A stretch of DNA of 64,000 nt, taken from the NCBI GenBank assembly GCA_951394405.1, contig OX596341.1, positions 868,001 through 932,000 on the forward strand, written 5' to 3'. The notes under the pieces were generated by a model, which saw nothing but the letters and a program-made list of their open reading frames with translations, was not told where the DNA came from and ran no database searches. The position numbers and the translations under genes are program-made. Below are positions 44,424 through 56,357 of the stretch, one piece after another (positions within the stretch are counted from its first letter, which is position 1; every line of letters starts with the position of its first letter). Origin of the DNA: Coprinellus micaceus (taxonomy: Eukaryota; Basidiomycota; Agaricomycetes; Agaricales; Psathyrellaceae).

Positions 44424-46461
44424 CTACAACTCGTCTCGAATCACTGCCATCGGAGAGACCTTGAACCCTCCAGCAAGGCCCATAACATCCTCCGGGTCCA
44501 CCCTCCTCTTAACCCCCTGCAACCTCGGCAAGCTCGTCCCATAAATCCTCTCCAAAGGCGCGTCCCACAAAGCATAGTTCGGGTACAGCGGCGAAGTTGG
44601 GACACCCTTGTACCCCTCCTCCACCAGCGTCTTCACCAACTTGTCGCTAATCTTCTCAATGCCCTCCCTGATCGCCTTGTCGTGGACGGGATCCGTCCAT
44701 GCGACGAAGATGTTGAAGGGGGTGTACATCTCGTCCCGGGTGAAGGGGTACGCGGTGTCGTGCGTGTTGTGGGAGAGGATGGTCGGGAGGAAGGGTTCAG
44801 AGACGAACCCTAGGAAGACGAGGGACTTGTCCGATAACTCGGGGCCGGCACTCTGGATTCGAAAGAGTCAGCGAACTGGCCCCAACAGTGGGTGAATTTC
44901 TGGACGTACGAGGAGCTGTTCGGTGAGGACGCTCATAAAGTTGAGAGAGTATGCAGGAACAGATACACCCAGGGAGTGCGCGCTACATGAGGGCGGAAGG
45001 TCAGCGACACGCACAACCAAGGAAACCTAGGACGTACCGGACTCCAGCCAAGTCGCGAGAGATAGTGATAGCGTTGATCATAGTCGTGAAACTTTGCAAG
45101 GCGACGGTATTCGCCACGGAGCTGATATTCAAGAATTCATCGAAAAGTCCTGCGGGGGGCTCGGGTCCGTCGTAGAACACCTGAGCTTGGAGCAGGGCCT
45201 GCGGGAGGACGTCAATTACCCTAGAGATGCGTAACGAGTGAACCAACACACCGTTCCTTGGAAGAACGTCGTGTAAGCGAGTAGAACCGCCTTGGGGTCA
45301 GTTGCTTCCGCAGAGAAATTGGCCGTCGCAGCATTGACGGCGGCGAAGACGGAGGGGTCCGCGTAAGTGATAGTTCCTCCCTGGGAATGCATGGTTTGAG
45401 TTATCAGTACCCATAGAGAATACCCGCGGACATACCCAAATCTGACCCTGAGGGAACGTCTTCATAGTAAACTTCGTGACAATTCCCTACACGGTAAGAG
45501 CATTAGTCGAATGCTTCCATCCCAAAAGCGTCAGGAAACCGTACAAAGTTATTTCCGCCCCCCTTCAATGCGAAGAACAGCTCGGGGTCAGACCCGTGCG
45601 TGACCTCGACGACCTTCCCGTCTGGCTTCACAAGTTCGAACGCCACGACGTTATCCAAAGACAACCCGACCTGGTTCGTGTGCAAGGAATATCCTGTTCG
45701 AAACCAGAGTAAATATATACCCCCTACCGTACGAGGATGGCTGGCACTCACCTCCACCAAGGATGAACCCCCCGACACCAACGCCGGGGATTCTGCCCCC
45801 AGGTACGTTGACGCCATGCGGCTCCAACGCAGCGTACAATTCCTCCCACTTCAGCCCGGCGCCGAACTTCACCGTCTTCGTTACCTCGTTGTACTCTATG
45901 GAGGTGAACGCAGACGTGGAGATGTGAACGCCTTCGGTGGACGAGAGGAAGGGGCTCGTGGCATGCCCTCCGCCCATGACCTATATCCAAGGTTCAACGA
46001 TCAGACCCACACCTTCATCAGACTAATACCTGAGGACTTACGGCGAAAGGAGTCCTAGTCTTGCTGACAATTTGAAGCTGGGGGAAGTGAGAGTCGTAGG
46101 TCGCAGTAAGTGGGAGGAACGGGCATTCTACGCACGATCTTTCCAACGTCCTCGGCTGTATGTGGCACGGCCACACACGCAGGGACCTGGTTACTGGAGC
46201 TCGCCCAATGCTCGCTGAGCTTCTTGAAGCTGTCATTGCCTGCAATAAAAGGACTCATGAGTTTGGAACCATCCCTTGAAATGAGGGGGCTAACGTACCG
46301 GCATAATGAACAGCGCTAGGCGTCGAAAGCGACGCCGCTATCTGCGCGCAGACGTCCATAATTTGAGTGCTCTGTGCCATGGCGCTGAGGGTGCTTGCAA
46401 GTGAGAGAAGAAGAACAAGAGGAAGGGTGTTTGAATACACTCGGTCCATGACCATGCTCAT
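44424..46461 (-). CDS. Secreted BBE-like FAD-linked oxidase (507 aa)
   Basis: Ten exons: 46461-46299, 46239-46136, 46077-46042, 45980-45752, 45693-45545, 45486-45436, 45380-45252, 45198-45038, 44982-44910, 44852-44424. Most internal exon lengths equal those of the neighbour 41780-43827 (104, 36, 229, 149, 51, 129, 161). The signal peptide is NTLPLVLLLSLASTLSAMA; the start could also be at either of two in-frame Met codons 4 or 6 codons in. The flavin His is in VMGGGHATSPFLSST; the Cys site is Arg (GGRIPGVGVGG). The BBE domain ends DEDPEDV-type as VKRRVDPEDVMGLAGG. It is a tandem duplicate on the same strand, 600 bases away. Confidence 0.9.
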
Positions 46462-47142
46462 CTTTAATACGCATTGCGTTTCTTTTATCTAGAAAAGGTC
46501 AGTCCGAGGACAGCGTTATCCAGAGGCCCCTAGGAAGCGAGAAGGGACGCCGTGTAACCCTTGCATTCAAGAGATGAATCGATGCCATCCACGGGTGGCA
46601 TAGTGCATGCCTTCCCTCTCTGGTGAAAAGTCCCTGTAGCCTCACAATCACCATGCCCTCATATGTGGCCGCCCAAAATATAGAAGACGAAGCGCAGCCC
46701 GAGGACGACGAATCTCATAATAGTTGCAACGCAAAGTCCGGTGTTTGCACAGTCCCGTTGTTCATTTCGGTATGAGACTTGCCGTCCAAGCAGCCAATGA
46801 ATCTGAAGCGGGGCGTTAATCGTGCCCAATCGTCAGCGCCCAGGAAGTGTGAAAATGTCAAGCTTGGATCACCGGGCGCTCCATTGGGCGCTTGTAGACG
46901 GGGCCCCGTCCACCGTGATCCGATTTTCGCGAGTCGTGAATTCTCATTGTCTAGAGAGTGAACATATTTAGCGCGATTGGAGCGGTACAGCCGCGGAACA
47001 CTCACCAACATGCATATCTTGCCCTAGCGAAGCGCAGCCTCTGCCTAGGAAGTGGCAGGGATAGACGAACGAAAGGAGAAAAAACGATACTCGTACATTA
47101 CACTCTGCATCTCTACAACGTTACAACGGTGAACCCACGAGA
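46462..47142. other. Intergenic, no gene seen
   Basis: This contains the promoter of the minus-strand oxidase at 46461 and the 3' region of RPN9. No exon chain is visible. Confidence 0.5.
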
Positions 47143-48454
47143 TCACGCACTCGTCAGCACCTCCGGGGCGATCCTCTTCTCCACCGTGTTCAGCTTGTCC
47201 ACCCACTCCTCCAGCCTCTTTGCAAGGCCCCCGATCTGCTGTCGCGAGAGAACACGGGGTTGTACCCACGTAATCTGCGCCTTCTCCTCAACTTGGTCGA
47301 GCGAACCCTTGATCAGTTTCAGGCTAAAGTTCCTCCGGTGAGAGGGGTTCTCAAAAGAAGAAAGACAACGCACCTCAGAGCCTTCATCACAAGATACTCC
47401 ACCTCCTCCTTCAGCAACCCCGTCTCCTGCGCAATCGTCTCGAAGCTCATCGTCCGGTCCGTCGCGCTCCTCTTGAACACGCTCTCGATCAACGCCATCA
47501 GACAGATCTTCTGCTTCAGGAACGCATAGTTCTCCTGCAGGATCGGCTCCTTCGGGAACAGCGGCGCCAGGCTCTCGAACTTGCCGATATTCCCCTCGTT
47601 GAACGTAAACAGCAGCTTCTTCAACCACTCGTGGTTCGTGCCGTCTAGTGAGTCGAGGATGGGGTGCATGAGGAGCTCTCCAAAGTTGTAGATCGTGTCG
47701 CCGAGGAAGGCGGAGATAGCGAGATCGTGGGCACGGAGCAGTCGTTCTTCGGGTGTCAAGTCCTTCTCCGGGTCGACGCACGCGAGGTACAGCAGCGAGT
47801 GTCGGTAGTACGGCGCATACTCGGCTTTGGCTTTGTAGTAGTCAGCTGCAACCCCGTAGTACGCCGCGTTCACGGAGCCCTCGACGCCTTCCAGCGAGTC
47901 GAGGATCTTCCATGCGCTGTCCATATCCCCCTTGGTTCCCTCGAGGTCGCCATAGAGCAGCTTGGCATGGGCGATCGAGGCGAGGAGGAGGACGTGGGCC
48001 TCTTTGGACTGTTCGGTGTTGATCCGGGATAAGAGGGACGTGAGGAATGCCAGATGCTTTTGGGGGTCTGTATACGGTCAGAATAAGGTGGCTACAACGC
48101 TTGAAGAGGTACGCACTATCAATGTCCTGCGACACCTTCACGCCCAGCTCCACCAGTCTCAGCTGGTTGATCTTGCTCTCAAAGTCCCGAACGAATCGCT
48201 CGAATGTATCGACACGGTATGGCCGTGCCAGTGGCTGCTCGAAGAACTGGAATAGCTTCTGTGTGAGCTGATGCCATAGTCTACCAAAAGGTTTGTCAAC
48301 ATTCAGGTCCCAAGATAGCCATTTGAACACTCACTTACTTGCGAGTATAAAGGGTGCGGAATGCCTCGAAATATGGATGAAGCTCTGGGGGCGTCGCTGA
48401 CAGCGCGGTGCCAATGAACTGGTCCAGGTCTAATTTGAATTGGGTCGTCGTCAT
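47143..48454 (-). CDS. RPN9: 26S proteasome lid subunit RPN9 (PSMD13)
   Basis: RPN9 is a PCI-domain subunit of the 19S regulatory-particle lid that supports lid assembly. Four exons (48454-48339, 48280-48117, 48067-47374, 47323-47143) give 384 residues, the usual size. Typical features are the N-terminal LDLDQFIG and HPYFEAFRTLYTRK, a helical repeat region (AYYGVAADYYKAKAEYAPYY, LAISAFLGDTIYNFGELLMH), and a C-terminal PCI winged helix (ALIESVFKRSATDRTMSFET, TGLLKEEVEYLVMKALS, ending IKGSLDQVEEKAQITWVQPR). This housekeeping gene interrupts the oxidase array. No defect seen. Confidence 0.95.
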
Positions 48455-49134
48455 CGTGGGTCGTGGTGAGGAAGAAAGCGCCGTCGTCGCGGCCAATTAT
48501 GATGGGCGACGCGTATATTTGTGCATGCTTGGATTCGAGGGAGCTGACTAATTCTTGGGCGCTTAGGCGAAACCGGTAATTCCCGAAATGGATCCTGCCA
48601 ATCTCCGAGTCACCCGGCACCCCTCACCATACAATTGTCGAAGAAAGACCCGAATCGACACTCTCCCAAGGGTCTGGGAGCCGGGCAGTCCTTGTAGGGC
48701 AGTGAAAGCAAACACTGGCGGCCTCCATAATAGTCTTGAAACCCGAGCCCCCGGTTTTCGTCGCCTACGACCCCTTCACCAACGCATTACATTCCTATGA
48801 AGCCCACTGGTGTGCCTTATAGTCCTTCCTCACAGTAGGATTGGTCCTTTTCCTTATCCAATTTGACTCCAGCATTTCCATGGGCATCGCTGGTTGCACG
48901 AGGGCCATACCATCTATTGTCCTTCCTGCGAGACGGATGGGACTTGCATGCGCCCGCTTATGGTCGTTTTGCCTTGCAGCATTTCACCCAGAACCCACAG
49001 GTAGACGGTCTTCCATCCCCTAGCAGTGTATAAAGGACGTACCACCTAGCTCTACTCATACCTCGCTGAGCGAAATTCGCATCCCAACTTGAACCCAAGC
49101 ACCTCCGAACAAGCCTTCGCCCCAGAGCACCAGG
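48455..49134. other. Divergent intergenic region, no gene seen
   Basis: This lies between RPN9 (minus) and the accessory gene at 49135 (plus), so both promoters are here. A TATAAAGG sequence lies about 105 bases before 49135. Confidence 0.5.
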
Positions 49135-50592
49135 ATGTCGACAGGAAGGCGTGAGGGTGGTAGTACCGCTTCAGGTTCTCTCCAAAGGGGTGTTTTAACT
49201 ATAAACCTCAGCAGTTATCATGAGCGCTCCAGTCACCACGTGGCAACAAACGGCGGCGTCATGTATGTCGGCGGCGGCCCCCATTTCAATGCGCGTCCCA
49301 GACCGGACACACGCGGAAGTGAATGGGGGAAGCGCGGAAAGGTCGACTCTAACCGTAGAGCTGGGAGGCATCAAGAAGTCGGGCAACAGAGCGCCAGTGG
49401 ATTCGCCGATACCCCTCATGACGTTCACGAGTGGGCCAAGGAAACGGAAACGGAAAGTGAAGATGAAGATAACCAGGGAGAGGCCTCGTTCGGTCTTGAC
49501 CAACGCGAAACGGCCGAAAGGTTATCCGCCTTCCTTGAACAGCTCAGGGTTGTCAAGGAAGAAGAGGACCACACAGCTCACCCGGCCCGTGAATCGCCCG
49601 ACCTGGACGAAAGAGGCACGACCGAAAGTCCGGCTCCCCTCTCTGAATCTGGCTCGGATGACTTCGTGCTCACGCGAGAGGAGGAGGGTACCGACATGGT
49701 TTCCTATGATGGTACTGTCAATGTGAACCACGCTTCGCACGGCACCGACGACGGCGACACGGCTGAGAACCTGTATTCCGTCCCCCCCGACTCTAACTGG
49801 GGCTGGGAGAGTCGTCCTGACGATGGACAGAGTGGTCACACTGTCGAAGAGGACTACGATGCGTACGTTCTACACAACGCAGACGGTGAAACCAACCCGG
49901 CCAACCCATCGTCGCTCGTCCGCTCTGACACTGCGATACTCGTAGCTATGAAAGAGGGCGACCACCGAGATCACACCGTCGTCGTCGTTCAAGAAGACCA
50001 GGCCGAGAGTGCCCAAGGCGGCAATTTGGGCCTCAGCTCGCTCGATATCAATGGACAACCCAGGGTTGAAAGTTCGTCTCCCCCACTCTCTGATCCAGGA
50101 ACTCCCCCAGTCACGGTAGAGGACAAAGGCACACTTCCCGGTCATGACAGCGCTAAGGAAAGGGACGATGCATCCCTCAATGGCGACATCGGTGTTGACC
50201 GAGACTCGCCCAATGCAGACCATTGCAGCACGGTGGAAGAGGCGTCGGTCACCTTGTCTCAGTCTGACACGATCATTGTCACGAAGGAGGACGGCCGTGC
50301 ATTCTCAGGCGAGGATACCGTTGAAGCAAGCCACAGTGAACAGCCAGACAGCTCGTGCGGAGTTGACGACAACGTTGTACCGTCAGCAGCTTACCCCGGG
50401 GAGACCGTTGTCAGTGATAAGGATGGCAGCGACTACACAAGTGATACCGATGTCATCGTCGAGGAAAGCGGCTTCCTAACCGACTCGAAGCCAGTCATGT
50501 CTGGAAACTCGTGTCCGGTTCCCCCTGAGGACACGGATGACTGGTTTGACCTCGGGGGCCCGGCTGCAGGAAGTAAGATCCGCCGAGGATAA
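49135..50592 (+). CDS. Intronless acidic disordered protein with N-terminal motif (485 aa)
   Basis: A single open frame starting MSTGRREGGSTASGSLQRGV. The family motif is at residues 24-45 (NLSSYHERSSHHVATNGG, then VMYVGG). Everything after is hydrophilic and acidic, full of Asp, Glu, Ser and Thr (for example DDGDTAENLYS and VDRDSPNADHCS), with loosely repeated blocks of the type VxxEDGxxxxxxDTVE. The end is DDWFDLGGPAAGSKIRRG. Unlike the other members it has no intron in the motif region and a mostly acidic body with only a tiny basic end. It could derive from a retrocopy or from intron loss. No known domain. Confidence 0.75.
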   Translation: MSTGRREGGSTASGSLQRGVLTINLSSYHERSSHHVATNGGVMYVGGGPHFNARPRPDTRGSEWGKRGKVDSNRRAGRHQEVGQQSASGFADTPHDVHEWAKETETESEDEDNQGEASFGLDQRETAERLSAFLEQLRVVKEEEDHTAHPARESPDLDERGTTESPAPLSESGSDDFVLTREEEGTDMVSYDGTVNVNHASHGTDDGDTAENLYSVPPDSNWGWESRPDDGQSGHTVEEDYDAYVLHNADGETNPANPSSLVRSDTAILVAMKEGDHRDHTVVVVQEDQAESAQGGNLGLSSLDINGQPRVESSSPPLSDPGTPPVTVEDKGTLPGHDSAKERDDASLNGDIGVDRDSPNADHCSTVEEASVTLSQSDTIIVTKEDGRAFSGEDTVEASHSEQPDSSCGVDDNVVPSAAYPGETVVSDKDGSDYTSDTDVIVEESGFLTDSKPVMSGNSCPVPPEDTDDWFDLGGPAAGSKIRRG

Positions 50593-50696
50593 CCGAGCTT
50601 CCTGCATTATTGTATTCTTAGTCCGGTCGATATCCTCTCCTTACCGTGCCCCCATCCCCCATATGAATTTTCCGCTCTCTTAGTGTCTACACCTTA

Positions 50697-51930
50697 GGGG
50701 TGATTGAAAAAGTAACTTTTTTGCTGCTAACTTTGACCGAAAAAGTTAACGTTTCATAACTTTTCTCGGTAACTTTTGTGGGCTCTGCCGCCAACAATTT
50801 AACTTTCTGACCACTTACTTTTTTGCAGAAGCAAGGCTCCAGAGGGCCGGTGCCCCTGTTCTCACAAAAGCTAGCAGGATGGCAGTAAACCTTGGGGTAG
50901 CGCAAAGGCATACCAGCCTTCTGAAGTCGCTCATGGGGACTTTAGTGAGCCACAGTGCGTAAAGGTCTGGCTCTGGTACAGCAAGCGGAGTTTTAATTTC
51001 AGGCGGGCGCCTAATCTCTGCACCCCGCTCATTTGTGTTACTTCAAGGCCATAGCGACCCTGCAGGGGAAATAGAGCCACTGCGTCACGCTCTCTAGACA
51101 CCAAGAGAAATTTATACACCATTTTGATGCCAGGACTTGGAAATTGTAGCTACAAGTTGAATGGGTTCGGGCGGCGGTGCAAACGTTGTGACCGTGGTGT
51201 AGTATGTGTTCTTCCTGGGCCGCCGCTAAGCAAATCACCGATACCGAATTGTCCCCAGGTAACCTAAGACAGTGGCTACACATCTCTGGACGGTTAAAAA
51301 GGGCCTCAGCGCAGACGTACCGTCGTTTTCTGGGGGCCCGCCGCCTGTTTACAGGCCTGAGCTTTAACCGTTTAACGTCACGGTATCTGATACCCCGCTT
51401 ATCTCGCGCCTTGTTACTGATATCATGCTCAAGGGAAGTTGGGCCTCAGGGCGATCTACTGGGAGCGCGAGGGTGTGCTTTTAGAAAGTAACTTTCCAGT
51501 AACTTCACTGCCGGAAGTCGTGCCGGCCGAACTTCGGCAGCCGAAGTTAGCCGGAAAGTTACTTTCTCGTTTCTCGGATTCTGGTTGCCTTCGCGCTCGA
51601 CTGACGGACACCGTTCAATACCGCATGATTCACTCGGGTACGTCCCTCAGCCTTCTGCGTGGTACTATATTATCTTGACAATCGACCTCGGGCACTTATG
51701 CACGATGCTACACTGTCGATTTTACCCAGGGCGAAAACCTCGAACGCAGCCAAAGGTAGGACTCTCAAATCGCATGCATGAGGGCACACAAAGCTCAAGG
51801 GTCACCGAGGGCACATTGTGAGTGGGGCGAATGAGTACCTCGAGGCGTTTATCCCTCGAAAGTTACGCCCGGTGGTCAAAAGTTAGGGGGGCATTGGAAA
51901 AAGTTAGGCCAAAAAAAGTAACTTGTCCTC
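50697..51930. repeat. AGTTAC-rich repeat region, probable transposon remnant
   Basis: Both ends carry clusters of AAGTTAC/GTAACTT and AGTTA words. The left end (AAGTAACTTTTTTGCTGCTA at about 50710) matches the right end read inverted (AAGTTACTTTTTTTGGCCTA, about 51900-51926) imperfectly. A third cluster at about 51480-51580 forms an imperfect hairpin with arms AGAAAGTAACTTTCC. No transposase frame and no clear target duplication. It may be one element with subterminal repeats, or two overlapping ones. Confidence 0.55.
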
Positions 51931-52099
51931 TACTCTTGTGTTTCAATACTAAGATCGCCTACACTGCGGGTGGGTATCGGTGGCGCTAAAGACCACGGAC
52001 CTACTGAGTATGTCAGATACAAACTCACTATAAAGGCCATTACTCTGTACCGTTTCGTTCGACACCATTTGGGGGTGCCATATATTACACACTTATCGT

Positions 52100-52725
52100 C
52101 CTATTCCCATTGATCCTCTGGTTTGTGAGGAACTACAACCACAGTTCGTCTTGTCACTCAAATCAACGCACACGGGGGCATGGAATGCAACGAACGTGAT
52201 AGACGTAGAGCCTGATGTTTGGCTCGGGGAGGGGTGGGTTAGCTCGGACACGTCGCCCTGACACACCCCTGCAGCCACACAGCGAGATCCGCCAGTGGTA
52301 TTCCCCCTTGAGCGTAAGTACCTTGGCTTTGACGTGACGACAAGAATCACTTTCAGGCCCCGACGGTCCCCAAGCGGACCTATGCTCTGAAGACGGTCAT
52401 GTTGACTCGGGATGTAGACCTGGGACAACCAGACCGGATGCTCCTTCTTCCCCAGAACTGTCCAGCGGTGACCAGAGGCCGAACGTGGGTGATTCCACAA
52501 GAGTGGAGGATACTGTGGGTGCCAGTCAAACCATTGAAGGCGGAGTTCAAGGCAAACTTGAACGTGAATGGGGCGGCCCTTCAATCGACATCCCCCCTAG
52601 TCGATCAACCCTTTCCGATTCGATTATCGCTTCCGCTGGCCGAACGTCACCTTGATGCTCATCCGCTGCGCTTTGTCTTGTCAATGGATAACGATGAATC
52701 GTACTCACTGCTCAGTTTATTATGA
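52100..52725 (+). pseudogene. Relic of an unidentified protein gene
   Basis: From about 52121 the frame reads EELQPQFVLSLKSTHTGAWN, then VIDVEPDVWLGEGWVSSDTS, and then meets a TGA. It continues in the same frame as DPPVVFPLERKYLGFDVTT. Near 52360-52400 the sense shifts to another frame (TYALKTVMLTRDVDLGQPDR, TRGRTWVIPQEWRILWVPV), ending at 52725. Composition is protein-like throughout, so a stop and a frameshift in one old gene is the simplest reading; introns are a less likely alternative. I do not recognise the family. Confidence 0.45.
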
Positions 52726-53060
52726 GTTCCCATTGTGATACCATTCCTGCCAGGTAGTCTGGGAGCGGTAGAATAAGAGGGGTTGCAGCCGAGATGGTCG
52801 AGGAAGGGAAAAGAAAGGTTTGTGCCGGGCCCGAGCGCAACGCCACAGCGCGGTTCCGAAATCGAGATATCCTCACGGATGACCGCAGACGATTGAATGG
52901 ACAAAATTTCGACGGACATCATACTTTCGTCTGGCTGCGTCAGACTTCCGTTTTCAAAGAGGGTCACGAGAAGCTGTACTTATTAGAGGAGCAGCTTGGG
53001 GCCGATTAAGTTCTTTCTATCATTCCTTTCCCTCCCCCCCACATCTGCAGAGCTATTGAC

Positions 53061-55070
53061 ATGCCGCGCACGTTAAAATTTGCCCTCGTTTCTGCCTTGA
53101 TCCTCCACATCGCTAGAGTAGCAGGGTACGGCCACATCTGCACGCAGATAGCAGCATCGCTCACAGCGCCTAGTGCTGTTTTTTACCCTGGTGGGTCTAT
53201 TCATCTCGAGTGTTGTCCCCAAGTTCATGGGACCATGAATCACAGGTAATGAGAACTTCAAGAAGCTCGGGGAGCACTGGGCCCGCTCGAGCGACGAGAT
53301 GCCTGCATGTGTCGTCAAACCACACACGGCGGCCGATGTTGGAAAGACGGTGCACGATCAACTTCACTCGGTTCGCCGGTTGTAACTTACCTACTTCATT
53401 TAGCTTCAAATTGTTGCCAAAACGAGAACACCTTTTGCAGTAAGTCAACCGTTCCTTATTCGACAAACGCTCTGATCCCAAACTGAGTCAGGTCATGAGC
53501 GGAGGCCATGCCACGAGCCCGTTCCTCTCCTCGACGAAGGGTGCTCACATCTCCACCGTCGCTTTTAGGTCCATCGAGTACAATGACACCACGAAGATGG
53601 TGAAGTTCGGTGCAGGGTTGAAGTGGGATGAGCTATACGCTGCGTTGCACCCGTATGGGGTCAACGTCCCCGGAGCGCGCGTGCCTGGTGTCGGCGTGGC
53701 AGGGTTCATACTCGGTGGAGGTGAGCAACCGGCGTTGTATTTTATGGAGCAGATCGGCTAAAACTAAATGTTGCATTGCAACAGGTTACTCTTGGCATAC
53801 GAACCAAGTCGGCTTGGCCTTTGACAGCGTCGAAGCGTTCGAGCTCGTGAAGCCCGGTGGCGAGGTCGTCGAAGTTACGCACGAGTCGGACCCCGAACTA
53901 TTCTTCGCTCTGAAGGGCGGCGGAAATAACTTCGTCTGTTTCCCTTTTCTGATTGAGGTGATCGTTTTGGCTGATGCCCACGCTACTCAGGGCATTGTCA
54001 CCCAGTTCACGATGCGAACGTTCCCTCAGGGTTTAGTTTGGGTGCGTCCACGAAATATCTTCTCTTTTCGTACAGATGCACTGAATCATGACTCCATACC
54101 TCTAGGGAGGGTCGATCATCTACGCAGACCCCGATGTGTTTCCCGCCGTGACCGCTGCGCTCGCCCATTTCTCTGCCAAAACAACTGATCCAAAAGCAGC
54201 GTTGATCAGTTTGGCTGGCGTCGTTCAGGGAACGGTGCGCTCCTTTCCAGTCAACCCTATGCTGTGCAACAGACTAAACCTTTCCGAAGCACCGTTTTAA
54301 GCTATATCTTTTCTACGACGGGCCGGAGCCACCTGTCGGGATTTTCGATGATTTTCTGAACATTAACTCTGTGGTAAATACTGTTGCCTCAGGAAGCTTT
54401 TTGTCCATGATAAACGGCTTTGCGTCAACCGGCGAGCTGATGGGATCGCGGTATGTCTTTGTAATGTTCATGCCTGCAGAAGGACGCGTGGCTGACATCG
54501 TACGTGTCTGCAGTGTGTACATCTTCGGCGTCTCCGTTCCTGCCTACTCCCTCGATTTCCTGGACGTCGTCAACAATCAAGCTTTCGTAAGTCTAGATCA
54601 GTATATTGGCATGATAGCTCCCCCTAACCAATGTTTACATCTAGAGCGAGAATGTCGAGCTAGCGAACAAAACTCTCAGCTTCAAGCTCGTTTCGGAGCC
54701 CTTCCTCCCCTCCATACTCTCAAATAGCAAGCACGAAACCGCATATCCCTTTACCCGAGATATCATGTATACCCCATTTGCCGTCATAGTCGCGTGGGCT
54801 GATCCCGCTTACGACAACGATATCAAGACGGGGGTGGAGAAAATCCGGGATAGGTTGGTGAAGGCTCTAGTTGACGAGGGGTACAAAGGCGTGCCCACAT
54901 CGCCGCTGTACCCAAACTATGCTTTGTGGGATGCACCGTTGGATAGGATCTATGGGAGTAACTTACCGAGGCTGCAGAGGGTCAAACGCAGGGTGGATCC
55001 AGAGGGTGTTATGGCCCTCGCTGGCGGTTTCAAGATTTCTCAGGAGCCCGCCACCCGGGACGAGCTGTAA
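53061..55070 (+). CDS. Secreted BBE-like FAD-linked oxidase (495 aa)
   Basis: Ten exons: 53061-53190, 53246-53349, 53404-53439, 53492-53720, 53785-53933, 53991-54041, 54106-54234, 54290-54450, 54514-54586, 54645-55070, with internal lengths equal to those of the minus-strand oxidase 44424-46461. Signal peptide MPRTLKFALVSALILHIA. Flavin His in VMSGGHATSPFLSSTKGAHI; the Cys position is Arg (GARVPGVGVAGF). BBE domain: YPNYALWDAPLDRIYG and VKRRVDPEGVMALAGG. It is nearly identical to the next gene (56358-58386), showing a recent tandem duplication with a unit of about 3.3 kb. Confidence 0.9.
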
Positions 55071-56357
55071 GGGGGGCGGGTCACTCCGATTCCTCTTTCG
55101 ACGCACTCCCACAATGCTACCTTCAGTTTGGATGCCCCAGCAAGTCCGAGCAATGACTTTCCTCAGACCATTGTCACTAAACTTACATAGAAATTGCACT
55201 CCCATCAGCCTTCCTCCAACTTCTGACGGCCATTTCCTGGTATATATGAAAACATCTTCCCTCTAAACTTTCAATGGTATACCTTGTGATACCCCTCTAG
55301 CGAGATTAAACCCTCCGATGACCAACAACTTTCTCATTCTCCCAACTATGTACCACCGAATCGGTAAGCGCCCGTCTCACCGGCATTCTAAGTGTGGACT
55401 ACCGGACGTCTGGCAAAGGCGGCGAATCAATAGGTCACCGGCCCTTTCTCTTCCTTGCGCCCAACCGCCACCCTCATGATGAAGAGCATCGTCCCAATTC
55501 CATTCGGCCTGACGCCTGAGAAACCACCCCGACCTGGCTTGTTGGGTTATCGGTTATTCCTTCCAATAGCGTGGCACCGTTCCGGCACTACCTGGATGGC
55601 CTTGGTCTGATATAACTGTAAGTCTGTAAATAGTGCTCGGCCTGTTGGCATGGGTTCGCACTCTGAAATCACTCCCGTCGGGCCAGTGGCGATCAACAGA
55701 CCTCGTTTGTCCAGCAAACAGCTCCTTTGGGGGACCCATGATCGCGGGCATACCATATAGGAGGGATGGGTTGAGAGGGGGAGTGGATGAAGGGTGCAAA
55801 CGTCGCAGCAGCCCCTAACCCGACACCACAGCGTGGTTCCGAAATCAAAGCCCGACCATCACCAAGGGATTCGACACTTTGACTCTTTGCAGTCAACCAC
55901 CACCATCACTGTCCCTTGTAGCTCCATTCTTCATCAACTCCGGGCTTCGCGAAAGCATCCTTCGATTCCATCAGTGCACTCTTTGTCTCTAAGTGCCCCC
56001 CTCGATAATCCCGGCGATCATCTGGGCGACTAAACTTGGGTCAACCCTTTCCTCTCGAGGCGGAATGCTGTACATGAGCAGCGCTGTGACCGTGTGCATT
56101 TCCCTCATAACAGGAGTACGGACAGTACCAAGACTGCGTTCATACGTCTTCTACCTTCCGATGCCATCCTTAGTTGATTGAATAGAGTGGCTAGTCGTTA
56201 CGCGGGGTCTCATCTGGCGTTGTTCGCAACTTTGGATAACATCCTCGTCGGGCCAGCCTTTTGAGGGTACGGCGAGGTGTACTAGAGGAGTATCTTGGGG
56301 CTGATAAAGTTCTTTCCCCCATCTCTTCCTCTCTCCCCCATCTGCAGAGCCATTGAC
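55071..56357. repeat. Spacer of a tandem duplication
   Basis: The sequence after the stop at 55070 (about 55075-55470) aligns with 58388-58812 after the next oxidase, up to the shared CTTCCTTGCGCCCAACCGCC. The part before 56358 aligns with the region before 53061, including a CCACAGCG(C/T)GGTTCCGAAATC block. No gene is seen. Confidence 0.6.

Larger units (their letters stand above)
50593..53060. other. Gene-poor stretch with repeat and relic
   Basis: Apart from the AGTTA-rich repeat (50697-51930) and the relic at 52100-52725, both listed separately, no gene is seen. The last 300 bases resemble the upstream region of the oxidase at 56358 and are the promoter of the oxidase at 53061. Confidence 0.5.
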
